64,000 nt of DNA from Corticium candelabrum (taxonomy: Eukaryota > Porifera > Homoscleromorpha > Homosclerophorida > Plakinidae), in assembly GCF_963422355.1 (NCBI RefSeq), contig NC_085100.1:3878568-3942567 (forward strand), given 5' to 3'. The notes beneath the pieces were generated by a model. It searched no databases, was not told where the DNA came from, and saw only the letters and a list, made by a program, of their open reading frames with translations. The position numbers and the translations under genes are program-made. Shown piece by piece: positions 26,881 through 61,537 of the stretch. Numbering within the stretch: the first letter of the stretch is position 1; every line of letters begins with the position of its first letter.

Positions 26881-27906
26881 GAAGAAGATCTGCTGGGAGC
26901 CATTAAAGTAATTAGACCACACAGGTTCGAGTTCAGCGATAGTGTCTCTGAAGCTTTGAGATCGTCTGCTGCCTTGGAAGCGGACGAGGAAGAGGACAGG
27001 CTACCGGATAGCCTGTCATCATTGCCACTAGAAGTAAGAGCAGCAAACTTATCGATGCACATCCGGGTAAGTAAACAACCATCACAGGTGCAGCTGCGGT
27101 CGTTGTGAGATGATGGATACGTACATGTGTACTCGTGTGGACTGCGTGTGCTGTCAAAACGTATTTGAGGTTGTCTCAAATAATGACGCGATATTAATGA
27201 CAATAGTGGCACAGCTGACCTCTCTTAGCCATTTACATTACTTTTAGTCCTGCACGAGAGTCTTCGTTACCCTCCCGCTTCTCAAATACGGCTCTCCTTT
27301 TCTTTTACGAAGGTTCCAGAGTGCTGCGATCTTGAAGTGTGGAGGCAGGTAGATGGAAAATGGTGGTCTCAATTTCGCTCTTCTACAACCCAGACCAAGT
27401 TCTTGGATAGGCCTGGCTGTACGTATCTCGAGGCAATCAGGCTAAAAGTGGCTGCTACAGACTCCTGTCCACTCAGTAGGACGCGTCGTACTCAGTTGTA
27501 GTCGCCCGGACGAAACAAACGTCTCTGCAATTGTCCTCCCTAGTAAATTAAGTTGCGATTCTCACTCTTTTCTTAGCTTGGGGATGTTCGGAAATCGAAA
27601 CACGATTGCGTTAGACGCTATCGTGGAGTCGCCGCTCTGCGCCGTCACACTACACTGCGCCCGTTATAACGCGTTACCAGAAGTTGAAGAACCGGGATCA
27701 ACATTGACCTGCTATATCTCAACGAAGACTTAACTTAAAAATCTAAAATTATTTTTTTGTTATTTTTGCAACTAGAACTATCAATTTTCAAAATAAAAGA
27801 ATTTTTGATTTTTGCATTGCAGCTACCCTTTGACTTAGACGACGAAGTTGTGGGAGCATTCGATCACCGTCACACGGACCTGGATGCAGATCTGATTACA
27901 ATCTGA
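26881..27906 (+). CDS. C-terminal two exons of an unrecognised acidic protein
   Basis: Exon 26881-27066 (acceptor ATTGCAG, donor CGGGTAAGT, 62 codons) and exon 27823-27906 (acceptor CATTGCAG, stop TGA) join in phase 0 over a 756-bp intron. The first encodes EEDLLGAIKVIRPHRFEF, then ADEEEDRLPDSLSSL. The second encodes LPFDLDDEVVGAFDHRH and DLDADLITI. The piece is acidic, without a transmembrane or catalytic motif I can name. The clean splice signals and in-frame ending support a real host gene. Upstream exons may include 23040-23222, with the SINE cluster and hAT remnant in the intron. Confidence 0.45.
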
Positions 27907-28207
27907 TTATAAAAAGGTTGATAATGGTTTGAGACTCTGTTGCTAATACTAACACTGACATGCTAGTGTTTTTCAACGAGACCAGAAATTGTAATGTTTT
28001 TGCTGGTCTGATGAGGAGCACGTGCTTTAAGAGTCTGCGCGTTTGTGCTTTGGTTCACAAAAAGGGGTACTCGTATACACTGCAAACTACCCACAGCTTT
28101 GAATCGTTTTAGATATTAAGCAATTTTTTTTAAAAAATTATTAGCTTATAATAACAAGCGTTGCCGAACTGGAAAGATATCTGTGGCTCCTATACATACA
28201 TACATCC

Positions 28208-28267
<60 letters not shown>

Positions 28268-28504
28268 AAACTTCCGTATAGGCAAAGAGAAAGGCGAGAT
28301 TCCTGTGATATGTGATAATTATTGGTTTCCACGCTTTTTCACTGCTTGCACAATCTATAGTCACAGTGCTATTGGAAAGTGACAATCGCCACTACATGAG
28401 TAATCTAGGATCAGTTTTACGCGTTCTATGAGCACTTGTATGGGCAGAGTGTTGTAAACTCAATTTTTGTCTTTGTGTTTATAGACTATTATTGGTCAAG
28501 CGTC
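27907..28504. other. Intergenic with an (AT)n tract
   Basis: No gene seen. Holds short CATA units and an (AT)n tract at 28200-28264. Confidence 0.5.
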
Positions 28505-28975
28505 ATGAAGCTGGTGCGACTCTGCGTATGCCATTAATTGTGATGTTAATCAGACAGGGGCATTGTAAACTTGCAGTAGCCTAATCTCGTCAAGCCTAAG
28601 TCTTGCAGTAAACTCGTCTAACTGTTTATTCGTCGTAAACACATTTTTCGATCTGTATAGAAGAAGACGAAGACGCTCAGCACGCCACAAGGACTAAGCA
28701 CAAGTGGAAGACAAAATGTAATTCAAACTCTCAATGTTTGCTTTAAAAGACTAACTGATGGTCAAGATCGGCATCGCTTTGGATTTTGGATCGATCTATG
28801 TAAGACGAAACGAAAACTGAGATTTAGATTTATGATGGCCTATTTACCTTCATACGGGAATTGAGATCGCCCTAAACGTTCCGCCTTGTAATACGAAGCT
28901 CGTGTCACGTTTATTAGCCATGTATAGAGGTGAAATTTAATGAACACACCGAGTATTGCCACACAAGTACAAGAT
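28505..28975 (+). pseudogene. ML-like gene copy, decayed and incomplete
   Basis: The leader (TATTATTGGTCAAGCGTCATG) is nearly the same as the one before the intact gene at 29338, so this is a tandem duplicate. Exon 1 (ATGAAGCTGGTGCGACTCTG) soon meets stops. Counterparts of exon 2 (GTGGAAGACAAAATG at about 28704) and exon 3 (ending ACCGAGTATTGCCACACAAG at about 28971) are visible but carry stops and shifts. Exons 4 and 5 were not found. The likely product before decay was a secreted ML-like protein. Confidence 0.65.
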
Positions 28976-29337
28976 CAAATAAAATTTCTAATTTCCATTT
29001 TAATAAACTGTGATTTCTGGTGATCAGCTAGACTAGCAAATAACCATTCTCTGACCTTTTTCTTACTCACAGCAATACACTATATATACTTGTATTGCTG
29101 TGAAGTTTCAGGCTAGAATGTAGAGAACCGAATGCGATAAGCTCTACCGGTTTACCGCATTCTTGTACTGCACGCACTTTTAGGCATGGCGCAATTTTGA
29201 ATGTGACAATTTCTACTACCAGATTAGCTTGGGGGACATTTCTGTAGCGCGCACGTTCCGTGAAACGTCACATTATTCTTGGTGATTGAACACGCGGCAT
29301 TAGTTTTGTATCTACTCTGTATTATTAGTCAAGCGTC

Positions 29338-30131
29338 ATGATCCTGGTCGGACTCTTTGCTTGTGCCATTGTGCTTGTTCAAGAGACTTTGTCATCAGAA
29401 ACTTGCAGTAGCTACAATCTCTTCAAGCTCAAGACGTGCCGTGAACTTAATTCTACATCGAACTGTTATAACATTTGTGGTAAGAAATAGTTTTAGCAGT
29501 ATTTGTAAAGAAAGACCAAAGTTTCTATTTATAAATTGACTGAAATCCATGATGCAAATTGACGTGTTATTGCGTTAAGGTGGAAGACAGACTTCTATTC
29601 AAAATACGAATGTTTGCTTGGACCGACCAAGTTTGGTGTTTAGCGTCGGCGATGTAATACGCTCTGCGATTTGGACTAATCTAGGTGAGAAGAAATAGAA
29701 ACGAGACGCTAATTTTGTGATGATTTATATTCATTTCTATCCGGAAATTGAGATCGTCCACTCGATGCTCCCTTGAATTACTATGTTCGCTTTAATTTCA
29801 CCGGCGAAAGATTGACTGTCCTTGCAGGCGAAATTTGTACCGAATTCCCTGAGTATTGCCACACAAGTAAGATCAAACAGATGATATTGTGTCTTTCAAT
29901 TTTAAATGCGTTTGATGTGTGCAGCCAAGATATTCTGGAACAATTCTATAACCGTTCCAAAGAAACTTTCGTACTACGCAGTAATTGCAAAATCGCTATT
30001 TAGTGCTTTGTGTACTGTGATCTCATAACCTAATTTTGATATTACAGGGTCTTATCAAAGGTGAGGGTAGACTTTCCGACAAGGACGGACTTTTCTTGTG
30101 TCTAAATTTTAGCATTACTTTACGAAAATAA
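29338..30131 (+). CDS. Secreted ML-like (MD-2-related lipid-recognition) protein
   Basis: Five phase-consistent exons: 29338-29479, 29580-29684, 29753-29866, 29925-29980 and 30048-30131 (166 residues). Signal peptide MILVGLFACAIVLVQETLS, then CSSYNLFKLKTCRELN and NCYNICG. The ML-like body is VFSVGDVIRSAIWTN, then a segment with GEICTEFPEYCHT, the strand SITVPKKLSYYA, and the C-terminal GEGRLSDKDGLFLCLNFSIT. The last stretch resembles the closing strands of MD-2 (EMLFCLEF) and NPC2-type proteins, which bind sterols or lipids in the extracellular or lysosomal space. It is the next gene upstream of receptor A, 1.5 kb away on the same strand. Confidence 0.7.
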
Positions 30132-31667
30132 GCTAAAATGACAAAACTGTTTCGCTAATTTTCTGATTTTGCTGTTACTCTATTTGCTATCTTTGCTTGG
30201 CCATAGCAACTGCGTAGAGTAGGTTGCATTTTTCGGTAACTTCTATGAGTAATTGATGAAGGCAACTATAATACTTATATACAATATTGTCTAAACCGTT
30301 TTTTATAATTAATTAAGCTTAACTCTACATGAAACTAGTAGAGTGAGCACAAGCACGAACGGTTCATCAATCATCAGTCTGTTGTCTTTTATCGATTACA
30401 TCGTTTATACGAGCACTTGTAAGCGAGCCATCCCGCCCTGGCTCTGTATCTACGGTAGACTACTTGTAGAGGCGGGCCAGGGCCGAGCTGTACCGAGCCG
30501 TGCCAGATCGGCTCAGTCGAGCCAGCGAGCGCCACCGGGTCAAATACATCATGTAAACGCATAGCGTGCTGGGAGACGAGCCACGCATGCTCATTATAAG
30601 AATAGCGCAGAGCGAGGCGGAGCTGTGTCCTTTATGATGAGGAAGAAAATCTAGATTTTAAACTTCCCTAATTAATTACTGCAACAATCGCTTAGCGATA
30701 GATTTACGTCTCGTATAAATAGTACGACGTTTTGTCTAAGTCCTAGATATGACTGTTAAAGCCATGCATAGAGAAAAAACGAGAGCAGCTTGGCTTCCGT
30801 CCATTGAGCTAGCGCGATCTATGTCAATCTCAAGTAACTAACGCACGTTAATGACACTCATTGGCTCGCTTCTACAGAGTGTGTCGTGTAAACGCAGGCT
30901 GGAATACTGGGCTGGCACGCGGGCGGTTAGCTATGCGTGTTCGTGTAAACGGGGTATAAACTGCCACTGATTTAGGGTTCGCATTACCGTATAAGATAAA
31001 ATGTAAGCGGGGAATGTATTTTGGTGAATATTCAAATTCTAGCAGGAACCAATATAAAATTCACCATTTAAAAACCGAGATATTGTGACGTCATGTTGAC
31101 ATCATCACCCACGTACATCAGGTATCAAGGCGCCGAAATGTAGTAGTACGTCAAGCGGATGAAGTCACAAGATGGTAACCTCTGCATGCGGATGACGTTC
31201 ACAGCAGTTCTTCATCAACACAGTATATAGTTGGAGACAGTGCACTGTGCAGTAAGCTAGAGAGAAATGTGATGGTCACAAATGCATGCAGCTGTTCATT
31301 AATCGCAAACTCTTCCATGACGCGGTCATTTGGGTGAAAAATATGGTAAAATAAAAGTCATATCAATTATTCAACACCATGTCCAACCGCCAAAATAGAA
31401 TCGGCCAACATGCTTCTCCGTCAATTTCTTAGCAAACCGCCAAAATAAATTAACGCTAATACTAGCTGTACAAGAGTGTAGCGGTGAAATTTCGATCCTA
31501 AAAGAAATTCATTTCGTTATTAACTTAATAGAAAAAGCGAAATGATGTAATTAGATATCTTTCTGTAAGAGCGTGGGAAGTCGAAACTCTAGAGGAAATT
31601 TCTCAATCCAATTTCATCTATCTAGCCACATACGCATGAACTGTAGACGTCATTGACACCAAGGGTC
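30132..31667. other. Intergenic, promoter side of receptor A
   Basis: No gene recognised. 30400-30960 is richer in G and C (GAGCC and GGGC words), is bounded by TTATACGAGCACTTGTAAG and CGTGTAAACGGGGTATAAA, and may be an old non-autonomous element. The remainder is presumably the upstream region of the gene starting at 31668. Confidence 0.35.
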
Positions 31668-46059
<14,392 letters not shown>

Positions 46060-46598
46060 CAGAAGCTGCAAAAGTAGATAAATGTGACTGAAACAAACAT
46101 TTAGAAATAGTGTAAGAATGCTTGTTATTGTCACAATATTTAGAAATATAATACAGATGGCAGTAGTAAGAGTAATTGAAGGGTTAACGGTTTTAATTTA
46201 TTATTTCCATAATATTCAAAACGTTTGCCAAATAACAAAATGTAAAGTCTATTTATTTTGAATTTATTAAATATAAATTAGCACACAAAATTGATAATAA
46301 TATTATTATAATTCGTTGCCTAGGTGCAATCCGCGCTCTTGGTCTAGGGACGGCGTACAAAGCTAAATGTTAATAAATTGGATATTTTTCCGTGTTCCAG
46401 ACATGCCAAGGCCTCGATAATTTAGAAAAGAGTGAGAGATGCTAACCCCGTATAGCAATTAATTGCAACGGCTACAACCCTGTGCGACTCTGTGCATAGT
46501 GTCAAGAGCTTAGGTTAGTAAGACAAGACTACGCCTTAGAGATTTGGAAACCTGCCGAACCTCGCAGCTTAGCCTCGTCCCTCATGCCAGAGTTGTAT
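46060..46598. other. Intergenic after receptor A
   Basis: AT-rich 3' flank with AATAAATT and AATATAAAT words that could serve as polyadenylation signals. No gene seen. Confidence 0.4.
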
Positions 46599-46741
46599 AG
46601 GCGTTCGCCTCGCTCCTCGGTGCAGCGCTCGCGCGTCATATGACCAGTCTGACTTCACAGTGCCACGCGACGAGTGAGGATGTGACGTCAGTCTCTTCAT
46701 GTGACGCGCGAGCGCTCCACAGAGGAGCGAGGTGAACGCCT
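46599..46741. mobile_element. MITE with about 55-bp inverted repeats, upstream of an ML-like gene
   Basis: AGGCGTTCGCCTCGCTCCTC at the left pairs with GAGGAGCGAGGTGAACGCCT at the right, and the pairing continues to the centre (GAGCGCTCGCGCGTCA) for about 55 bp. It contains CpG-rich words and TGACGTCA, which is a CRE-type site. It lies 135 bp before the next start codon, so it may form part of that promoter (inference). Confidence 0.75.
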
Positions 46742-46875
46742 GGGGCAGAGCCGTATCTAAATCTTTATATACGGCAATTTGAAACTGACCAATCCCACTA
46801 AAAATCTCTTTCATTTTCGCGATCTCATCTCGTTGGTGTCGTTTCTCAATCGATTCTCTACATCAGTTAGACGCT

Positions 46876-47656
46876 ATGAAATTGGTGGGACTACTCGCGT
46901 GTGCCTTTTTCGCCGTGCAACAGACCGTCGCTTCGAAACCTTGCAGCAGCTTGGGCCTATTCAGTCAAGTGCCTTGTGATGAAACTCATTCAAGCAAGTG
47001 TTATAACATATGTGGTAAGAACACTCGTTTTGCAAAGAGTCTAGACGTAAAACATGTAGGGGTGGAGCCCGTGTGATCATGGCGTTGTAGACGTACCATT
47101 GTGCACATGCAGGTGGAAGACAGACTCCAATTCAGACTTTTCAAATCTGCCTCAACAAACAAACGCCTGTGTACAAGATCGGCGATGAAATACGGGGCGT
47201 TGTCTCTTTCAATCTAGGTTAGACCGATGTGGGCGTAAAGTGTAGTTTCGTTTGTCACACTTCATGTATCTAATTATAAAATTCAGATCGTCCACTGAAT
47301 GACGCTCTATTTTACGACGTCAGCTTGACGCTTTCGAGCAACAGGCACGCATTTTTTTTTGGCGAACTCTGCAATGATCAACCAGAGTTATGTCATACTA
47401 GTAAGTCAACATATTCTGACGTCAATTTTTAGCTAAAAAATTTTTTATAGCTATTTTAAGCTTCAACTTCTCTTACCCTCTCACAAGCAAATTTTCACCG
47501 TACACAGTAATTTTAGTGATTTCTGTATAAATATGTGCGCTTTAGTTAAAGTTGAAATTGCTAATATTGAAGGGGACTGTCTTCGCTGAAGGAAAACTGT
47601 CAGGCAAGGACGGGCTCATCTTGTGCGCAAATGCCAGCGTCGTTCTTTTAAAATAA
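46876..47656 (+). CDS. Secreted ML-like (MD-2-related lipid-recognition) protein
   Basis: Five exons with matching phases: 46876-47014, 47113-47217, 47287-47400, 47451-47506 and 47573-47656 (165 residues). Signal peptide MKLVGLLACAFFAVQQTVAS, then CSSLGLFSQVPC, CYNICG, VYKIGDEIRGVVSFN, GELCNDQPELCHT, FNFSYPLTSKFSPYT, and the closing GKLSGKDGLILCANASVVL. Exon lengths 105, 114, 56 and 84 equal those of the three other complete copies. It lies between receptor A (ends 46059) and receptor B (from 49954), on the same strand. Six cysteines in conserved places suggest disulfides as in the ML fold. Confidence 0.7.
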
Positions 47657-48120
47657 ACAGAAAGAAAACTCACTTGCTCAATGATGGTATTGTTTAGTCT
47701 GCTGTCTCTACTAAGTTTGTCAATACTATAGCATCTAGAATAGAAGCGCAGCTGATGCGTTGTCGTATTCTGACTTTTCAAGCGTTGACTAGAGATTATG
47801 GCTAGACATGAGTATAGACACATTATGTTGTATGCAATACAGCAACAATGTTACTTTTTAAAATTTAATAAATAGTAGGCGTTCTCTGTTTCCGTAATAT
47901 CTAGTCATCGTAATACTGAGACATGCAATGCTGCGTAGATGCACAACTATTTTTGCGACTGATCGCCTGTATTTCATGTAATGCTTACGGTAACGTTGTC
48001 TGATGTGGTTCTACCGTTTTCGTGTAACTTGTATGTTTCTATACTAATCTATTGTTCCTAGCTTACTCGACTTCTAGCCTATACCTGCGCAATAGAGGGG
48101 AGACCATGCAACTGGCGCTG
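47657..48120. other. Intergenic
   Basis: No gene seen. Contains TTTAATAAATAG (about 47866), a possible polyadenylation signal for the ML-like gene. Confidence 0.4.
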
Positions 48121-48124
48121 TGCC

Positions 48125-48171
48125 ATATATGTATGTATGCATGTATGTAAATGTATGTATGTCTATGAATG

Positions 48172-48203
<32 letters not shown>

Positions 48204-48276
48204 TGTATGTATGTATGTATGTATGTATGTATGTATGTATGTATGTATGTATGTGTGTATGTATGCATGTATGTAT
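48125..48276. repeat. (ATGT)n microsatellite
   Basis: About 150 bp of ATGT units leading straight into a SINE body that has lost its tRNA-like A box. A second tract follows the SINE at 48543-48655. Confidence 0.95.
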
Positions 48277-48543
48277 CCTTCGGGTCAGAGTTTGAGTGCG
48301 GGAGGGCCACATACATAAATTCTCTTGGGCAAGGAACTAACATACAATTGCCTCTATCTCCGGAGTGTCAGTTCTGTCCAGCAAGTATGAAGTATGAAGT
48401 ATGAAGTATGAAGTACAGCAAGTATGACGTACCTAGTAACATGATAGAGTGACTGTTGAAAGTTTAGAGTATAGCAAGTTTAGTCATTGCAGTATCGAAC
48501 CTGGGCCTTAGGGGCTCTTGTATGTACGTATGTGCAAAAAATG
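48277..48543 (+). mobile_element. tRNA-headed SINE copy 5, head truncated
   Basis: Begins within the B-box region (CTTCGGGTCAGAGTTTGAGTG), continues GGGCAAGGAACTAACATAC and ends GGGGCTCTTGTATGTACG with an A-run. It includes four tandem ATGAAGT units near 48388. Head loss together with the long ATGT tract suggests recombination inside the repeat. Confidence 0.75.
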
Positions 48544-48659
48544 TATAGGTATGTATGTATGTATGTATGTATGTATGTATGTATGTATGTATGTATGTAT
48601 GTATGTATGTACAATGTATGTATGTATGCATGTACATATGTATGTATGTATGTATAAAC

Positions 48660-49511
48660 TATGTAGGTAAATAAGTAGGTATACTCTCAAAACAGTCTCG
48701 CGCAAGTGTGTCCACGTGGGCGTGTAATTTCTGTTGAACACCATGATGTGTTCCTGGTGCCACACCAAGGCACAAGCCTTATCCCAATTTGGCCACCCCT
48801 TGGCTATAGACAATCTCGTTTTACCTTGTACCTGAGATCTTCCAGCCTAAAGTAATATCATAAGACAAACTACAATGCTAATAACACTTGTGACTACAAA
48901 CATTAATTTTATATTGTCTCCCTACATATTAACATTGCATGTATAACAGTCATCACAATATTGTTATAAAAGAGACTTTCCTTATTGCAATATAACTTCA
49001 AAAATTAAAAAATGTAAATGCTCGTTTTCTGAAGTTGATTTTAACATACGACGTATTTAGCAATTACATCATGCATGCAATGCGATATCGCTTAGCAATA
49101 TGGTACGGAGAGTTGTGTCCCTTTCGGTTCTTTCTTGTTGGTGGTTATTGTTGCAGCTTTCTCGTGGAAACGAGGCCACGTCTAGCGATCAGTCAGTAGT
49201 ATCTTGTCTTCTTGCCAACGTTGGCTAATTAAAAATGGCATGTTGTCTAGTTGTACGTGTTCCAATGGATCCGATATAACTGTCGAATGCGGTGCAAAGT
49301 TGACCCACCTACCAAACGAGCCTTGCCCTTTCTCGATCAATCCGGCAGCCGTCACTCGTTTGTAAGTCAGTAACTTGATGGCAGGGTTCAGTGTTGTAGA
49401 TGGGCGTATTGCTGGCCTTGAAGAAACTATGACTACACTGTAAATGAATCTATCTAGCTTCGGTGTTTCACTTTTCATACGGCATTTTCTATACCAAAAT
49501 CTTTGTGACAT
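48660..49511 (-). CDS. Unrecognised minus-strand reading frames
   Basis: A frame at about 48813-48690 encodes AKGWPNWDKACALVWHQEH and NRNYTPTWTHLRETVL. Another at 49511-49182 encodes RFWYRKCRMKSETPKLDRF, then RPAIRPSTTLNPAIKLL, GQGSFGRWVNFAPHST and QRWQEDKILL. Neither shows a family I can name, nor a clear link between them. Codon content looks non-random, so exons of a host or transposon gene are possible. Confidence 0.25.
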
Positions 49512-49714
49512 AGATTGTTAGCCTTAAGTAGCTACTCGGCTTGTTTCGGGCATATCCGAAACTAGAGGGTGTGACTTAGATGACTCTGACACGAAATGAA
49601 AACGCTGTCCGTACGATGGTTTGAAATACGAGACATTATGCTATTGGAGCAACTAGATTCGGTTTGTGTCTGTGCTTTTAGTAGCCCTATACGAATCTGA
49701 GAGGCCATCACACA

Positions 49715-49804
49715 TAGCCTCGGCCTCCCAGACCCGTGTAGCGCCAATTAAAATCTGCCAATTTTGTTACACGTTATGTTACACGGGTCTGAGGGTCAAG
49801 GCTA
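49715..49804. mobile_element. 90-bp MITE with inverted ends
   Basis: TAGCCTCGGCCTCCCAGACC, continuing CGTGTA, pairs with TACACGGGTCTGAGGGTCAA, continuing GGCTA. The end word TAGCCTCG...CAGACCC resembles the terminal repeat of the 10.2-kb transposon, so it may be a non-autonomous relative. No target duplicate is visible, so it is old. Confidence 0.6.
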
Positions 49805-49953
49805 ATTCGAACCAGTTACCCGCAGCGTCATACTTCCGGGAAGGAACTACTAAAATGGCAATGTAGAGGCGATCATCCGGGTCTGAGACGTAGGGTGTGT
49901 GGGAAAGTTAGCGAAACTAGATACGGGACTGTTGAAGATTTACATATATACAG

Positions 49954-58203
<8,250 letters not shown>

Positions 58204-59439
58204 CGAGAATCGGAATACCCAACTTGATAATGTAACGTTATTCTAGCGATCAAGAATACTGCATAAGCAAATGCATGCAATTGCTTTCGTGGCGCTAACT
58301 CTAGGTAGCGTACGTGTAGAGACTTCATCGTTTGTTAGCTTCTCTATAGGCTAACTGCTGTAGAGATATGATAACCGCAGAGACTTAAATGTTGCTGTTA
58401 TGCATTGTATGTGCTGTGCTTCAATTACTTAATTAGAGCGTTTTTCTTAAGTCATTTTGTAGTTACTAATCTGGCTTTTCACTTTTTAAATGCCGCTACT
58501 GCTTGCTATTTTGGCACATAAATCGTATACTAAGTTTCGTATTGACGTTGTCATTGAATAGTTGTTACCTTGCTGGATATAATAAAATATAAAAATTACT
58601 ACAACACCTGTAATAATAGAAACTAGTATAAATGAAGCAAATAAGCAACTACATTTCTATGTACAATAACTAGAAACGGGACTCCGTATACATAAACATC
58701 AGATACACTTGTTACATTTCTGTGATAGTTAGTACATGTCAGCATAGACGCTACAGAGACAGCAACCAGTAGAACGCGGAGTCACGTAGCAGAGATAGAT
58801 ACCAAGACGTAGAAAGCAATATACAGAATTTTCCATTACTAATGTATGCTCTATCTAATAGGCGCCGCGTGTTGACAAGACAAAGTCTGCATTTTCGTTT
58901 CGTATAACCTTACTAGCTGGGGTTAGTTACATCCTGTTACAGACGCAGCCAATGCAATTCTGCGTGTGCTTATGTCGAGAGCTTTAAATTAGACTACCTA
59001 GTAACAATGACCACGCCTTAAAGAAGAACTCTCACTAAAATGCAAATACTAAGACTTGCTGAAAGAAAGTTACAAGGTCTAGTGGCCCTAGGGCACGTGT
59101 CAACTATAGGACTTAAGAGCCTCGGGACGTCTTAATGATGACGTTTGCGCTTCTCTTTTGCGTTTCTCAACTTCTGTTGCAATAGATTTCGCCTAAGTCT
59201 CTTTTTTTAAGACGTATAAGCGACAATGCTCGAGCAGATCTGGCACCAGCATTTTAGCTAAGTAAGGTCGGGACATATCTCCTCGGTCCAGAGTTTGACG
59301 ACCTCCGGGTCATCTTTCCGACTTCAGAGTTGCACATGCCATAATTCGTTGAAATACTCGATCAATATTTTTCTGGATGTATGAGATTGAAGCGGTCTAT
59401 AGGAGCTATACGGGCTATGACATCTTTAATTTGTAGATC
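58204..59439. other. Intergenic after receptor B
   Basis: No gene seen. AATAAAATATAAAAATTAC near 58580 could include a polyadenylation signal. Confidence 0.4.
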
Positions 59440-59775
59440 TTAACAGGTTTCTTCACCATCGCTGTCGGTGATATTGATGTTCTCAGCCTCTATAATTATA
59501 ATTGTATATTCTCGTCGGTGGTGAGGTCTGCTCGTTTGAACATAATGTACCGACAAAGGGGCATCTAACTTCACGAGATGACCCATAAGCAACAACCTGC
59601 CTTTGACCTTTCTGGCCACTTGATGGATGATCGTTTTACCGAGATCGATGTTTTTCTCGTAGATCGACAACCAGTACTGCCATATAGCAACATCACCTGG
59701 ACTCTGAGGTCTGGGTGGACCGACAATGTTCTTCTGACTCAACTCCATATCCTGAAAACTTGAAACCCGGTTTCC
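59440..59775 (-). CDS. Unrecognised reading frame, about 110 codons
   Basis: Minus frame after an (AT)n tract: DMELSQKNIVGPPRPQSP, DVAIWQYWLSIYEKNIDLGK, QVARKVKGRLLLMGHLV, and an acidic end (ENINITDSDGEETC). There is no upstream ATG apart from the simple-sequence region. It may be an exon of a host gene or a transposon-related piece. Family unknown. Confidence 0.3.
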   Translation of the reverse strand, partial: GNRVSSFQDMELSQKNIVGPPRPQSPGDVAIWQYWLSIYEKNIDLGKTIIHQVARKVKGRLLLMGHLVKLDAPLSVHYVQTSRPHHRREYTIIIIEAENINITDSDGEETC

Positions 59776-59841
59776 AATTATATATATATATAAATATATA
59801 TATGTATATAATACAGATAACACAGATAACACATATCCGCC

Positions 59842-60258
59842 CTAAGGACGGAAGCACAAAAAGTCATAATAATTAGGCAGATAGTCACTAATCAGTCTTG
59901 AATTGTATTGCCATAAACGAACAGATAACTGTTCGTGAAATTGCCTGGAAGCTTGGCCCAGAGACAAGCCAGATGATAGAAGAGACTTCTTGACAATTGA
60001 TCTCAACACCTTCAGACTATGTGCAGCCCACACTCCGTAAGATTCCACCACAAGAGGGTAAAACAAACAGCCATAACTGGAAACGTTAGCAAGATGGCGT
60101 TCATCTTTGTCCACTTCCCCAGCCTCAGCAGCAGCACCAGCTTTTATGGCAGCATTAATAAGGTGAGAGGGAGTGAACGAATTCCTCACGGAAATGTCGA
60201 AATAAGCAGCCTTGCCTAGGGAAAAGTCGGGATGCAAAACGTCACCTGGTCTTGTCAT
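59842..60258 (-). mobile_element. C-terminal remnant of a second LINE-type element
   Basis: The minus frame encodes TRPGDVLHPDFSLGKAAYFD, then ISVRNSFTPSHLINAA, LVVESYGVWAAHSLKVL and LSVRLWQYNSRLI. The PGD...YFDISV spacing recalls the end nuclease of reverse-transcriptase elements, and the last phrase is common in their C-termini. It differs from the LINEs near 37 and 62 kb. An (AT)n tract lies just upstream on that strand (60316-60398). Confidence 0.4.
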
Positions 60259-60315
60259 AGAATGAGAGGAACAGCGTTGTTCTCGACGTACATTGGAGTT
60301 GTCTAAGAGTAACCA

Positions 60316-60320
60316 GTGGA

Positions 60321-60398
<78 letters not shown>
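60316..60398. repeat. (AT)n microsatellite
   Basis: About 40 TA units. Frames through it read only Tyr-Ile. Confidence 0.95.
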
Positions 60399-60401
<3 letters not shown>

Positions 60402-61024
60402 CCCTCGACGTGAAGACCCACGTTTACGTGGCAGGGTACAAAGAGAAGTGACATCATTTTTAAGGATCTCTGCAATACCAAAAGGCTATTTTGGCAAGTG
60501 GTATATATCATTTCGTCTCCAGACCTAAACTACTCTTTCTCAGGAATGGCCTCAAAGCGACGGCAATGCCAACACAATATCAACGTTTCTTTTCAGTTCT
60601 ATTTACATGCAGCGTCAATGTAGAGTGTCCTTGTTATAATTTTATTGGTAAGATTCTTAAAGTATTTTGCTGTTAAACTCGATTCAATTAAAACGTAATG
60701 TTTGTGGACGTAGTCATGCAGGGTCTCTAACATCGGTTGACATTTTGCTCACACGTATTTTAATTATTGCATAAAATGTGTTTTACCTCTACGTAGTTCG
60801 AATTAGTATATCTCATGCATCTCTATGCGTTTTTCAAATCAGCTAGATATTATAGTTACATTGTAATAACAACAAAATCGGAGTCACGTGATTAATTAAA
60901 CTAACATATACCGTGGAGTACAGATCGGCACATCGTGGCCAGCTAAATTATCTATAAAAAGTGTATTGAAAATACGAAAATGTTTTAGTACAATGGTTTT
61001 GGAGCCAGTGAAAGTTATGTGTTG

Positions 61025-61220
61025 AAAAAAAAGTGCTAATTAACAAAAAATTAACCAAAAAATTAATAAACGTTATAACAATTAGCAAAAAAATTAACAA
61101 AAAATAACAAAAATTAACAAAAAATTAACAAAAATAAACAAAAATTAACAAAACAATTAACCAAAAATTAACAAAAATTAACAAAAATCTAACAAAAAAT
61201 TAACAAAAAAATTCTAAAAA
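61025..61220. repeat. Degenerate (AACAAAAATT)n minisatellite
   Basis: About 18 units near 10-11 bp, each a TTAAC or TTAAC-like word followed by a run of A. The rest of 60400-61440 shows no gene. Confidence 0.85.
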
Positions 61221-61445
61221 GTGAAAATATATGTTGCAAACTGCAAATTAGCAAGTGTTTCTTAATTGATATAACGCTTGGTTATTTTTTTTGCTAGTCA
61301 ACGAGAGCATCTTGCTTCTAGTGCAACAGATTAAGTATGCGATCAGCTGCACCTAGTCTGCTCAATGCCAATGCCTCGTAGATGTTGAACGCTGCAACCC
61401 CATCCATCTAAAATATTAAAATATTACGTCAATACATCACAATCA

Positions 61446-61447
<2 letters not shown>

Positions 61448-61515
<68 letters not shown>

Positions 61516-61537
61516 TAGATAGATAGATAGATAGATT
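61448..61537. repeat. (AT)n(GA)n(TAGA)n compound microsatellite
   Basis: Three simple repeats in series at the 3' end of a minus-strand LINE fragment. Confidence 0.95.
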
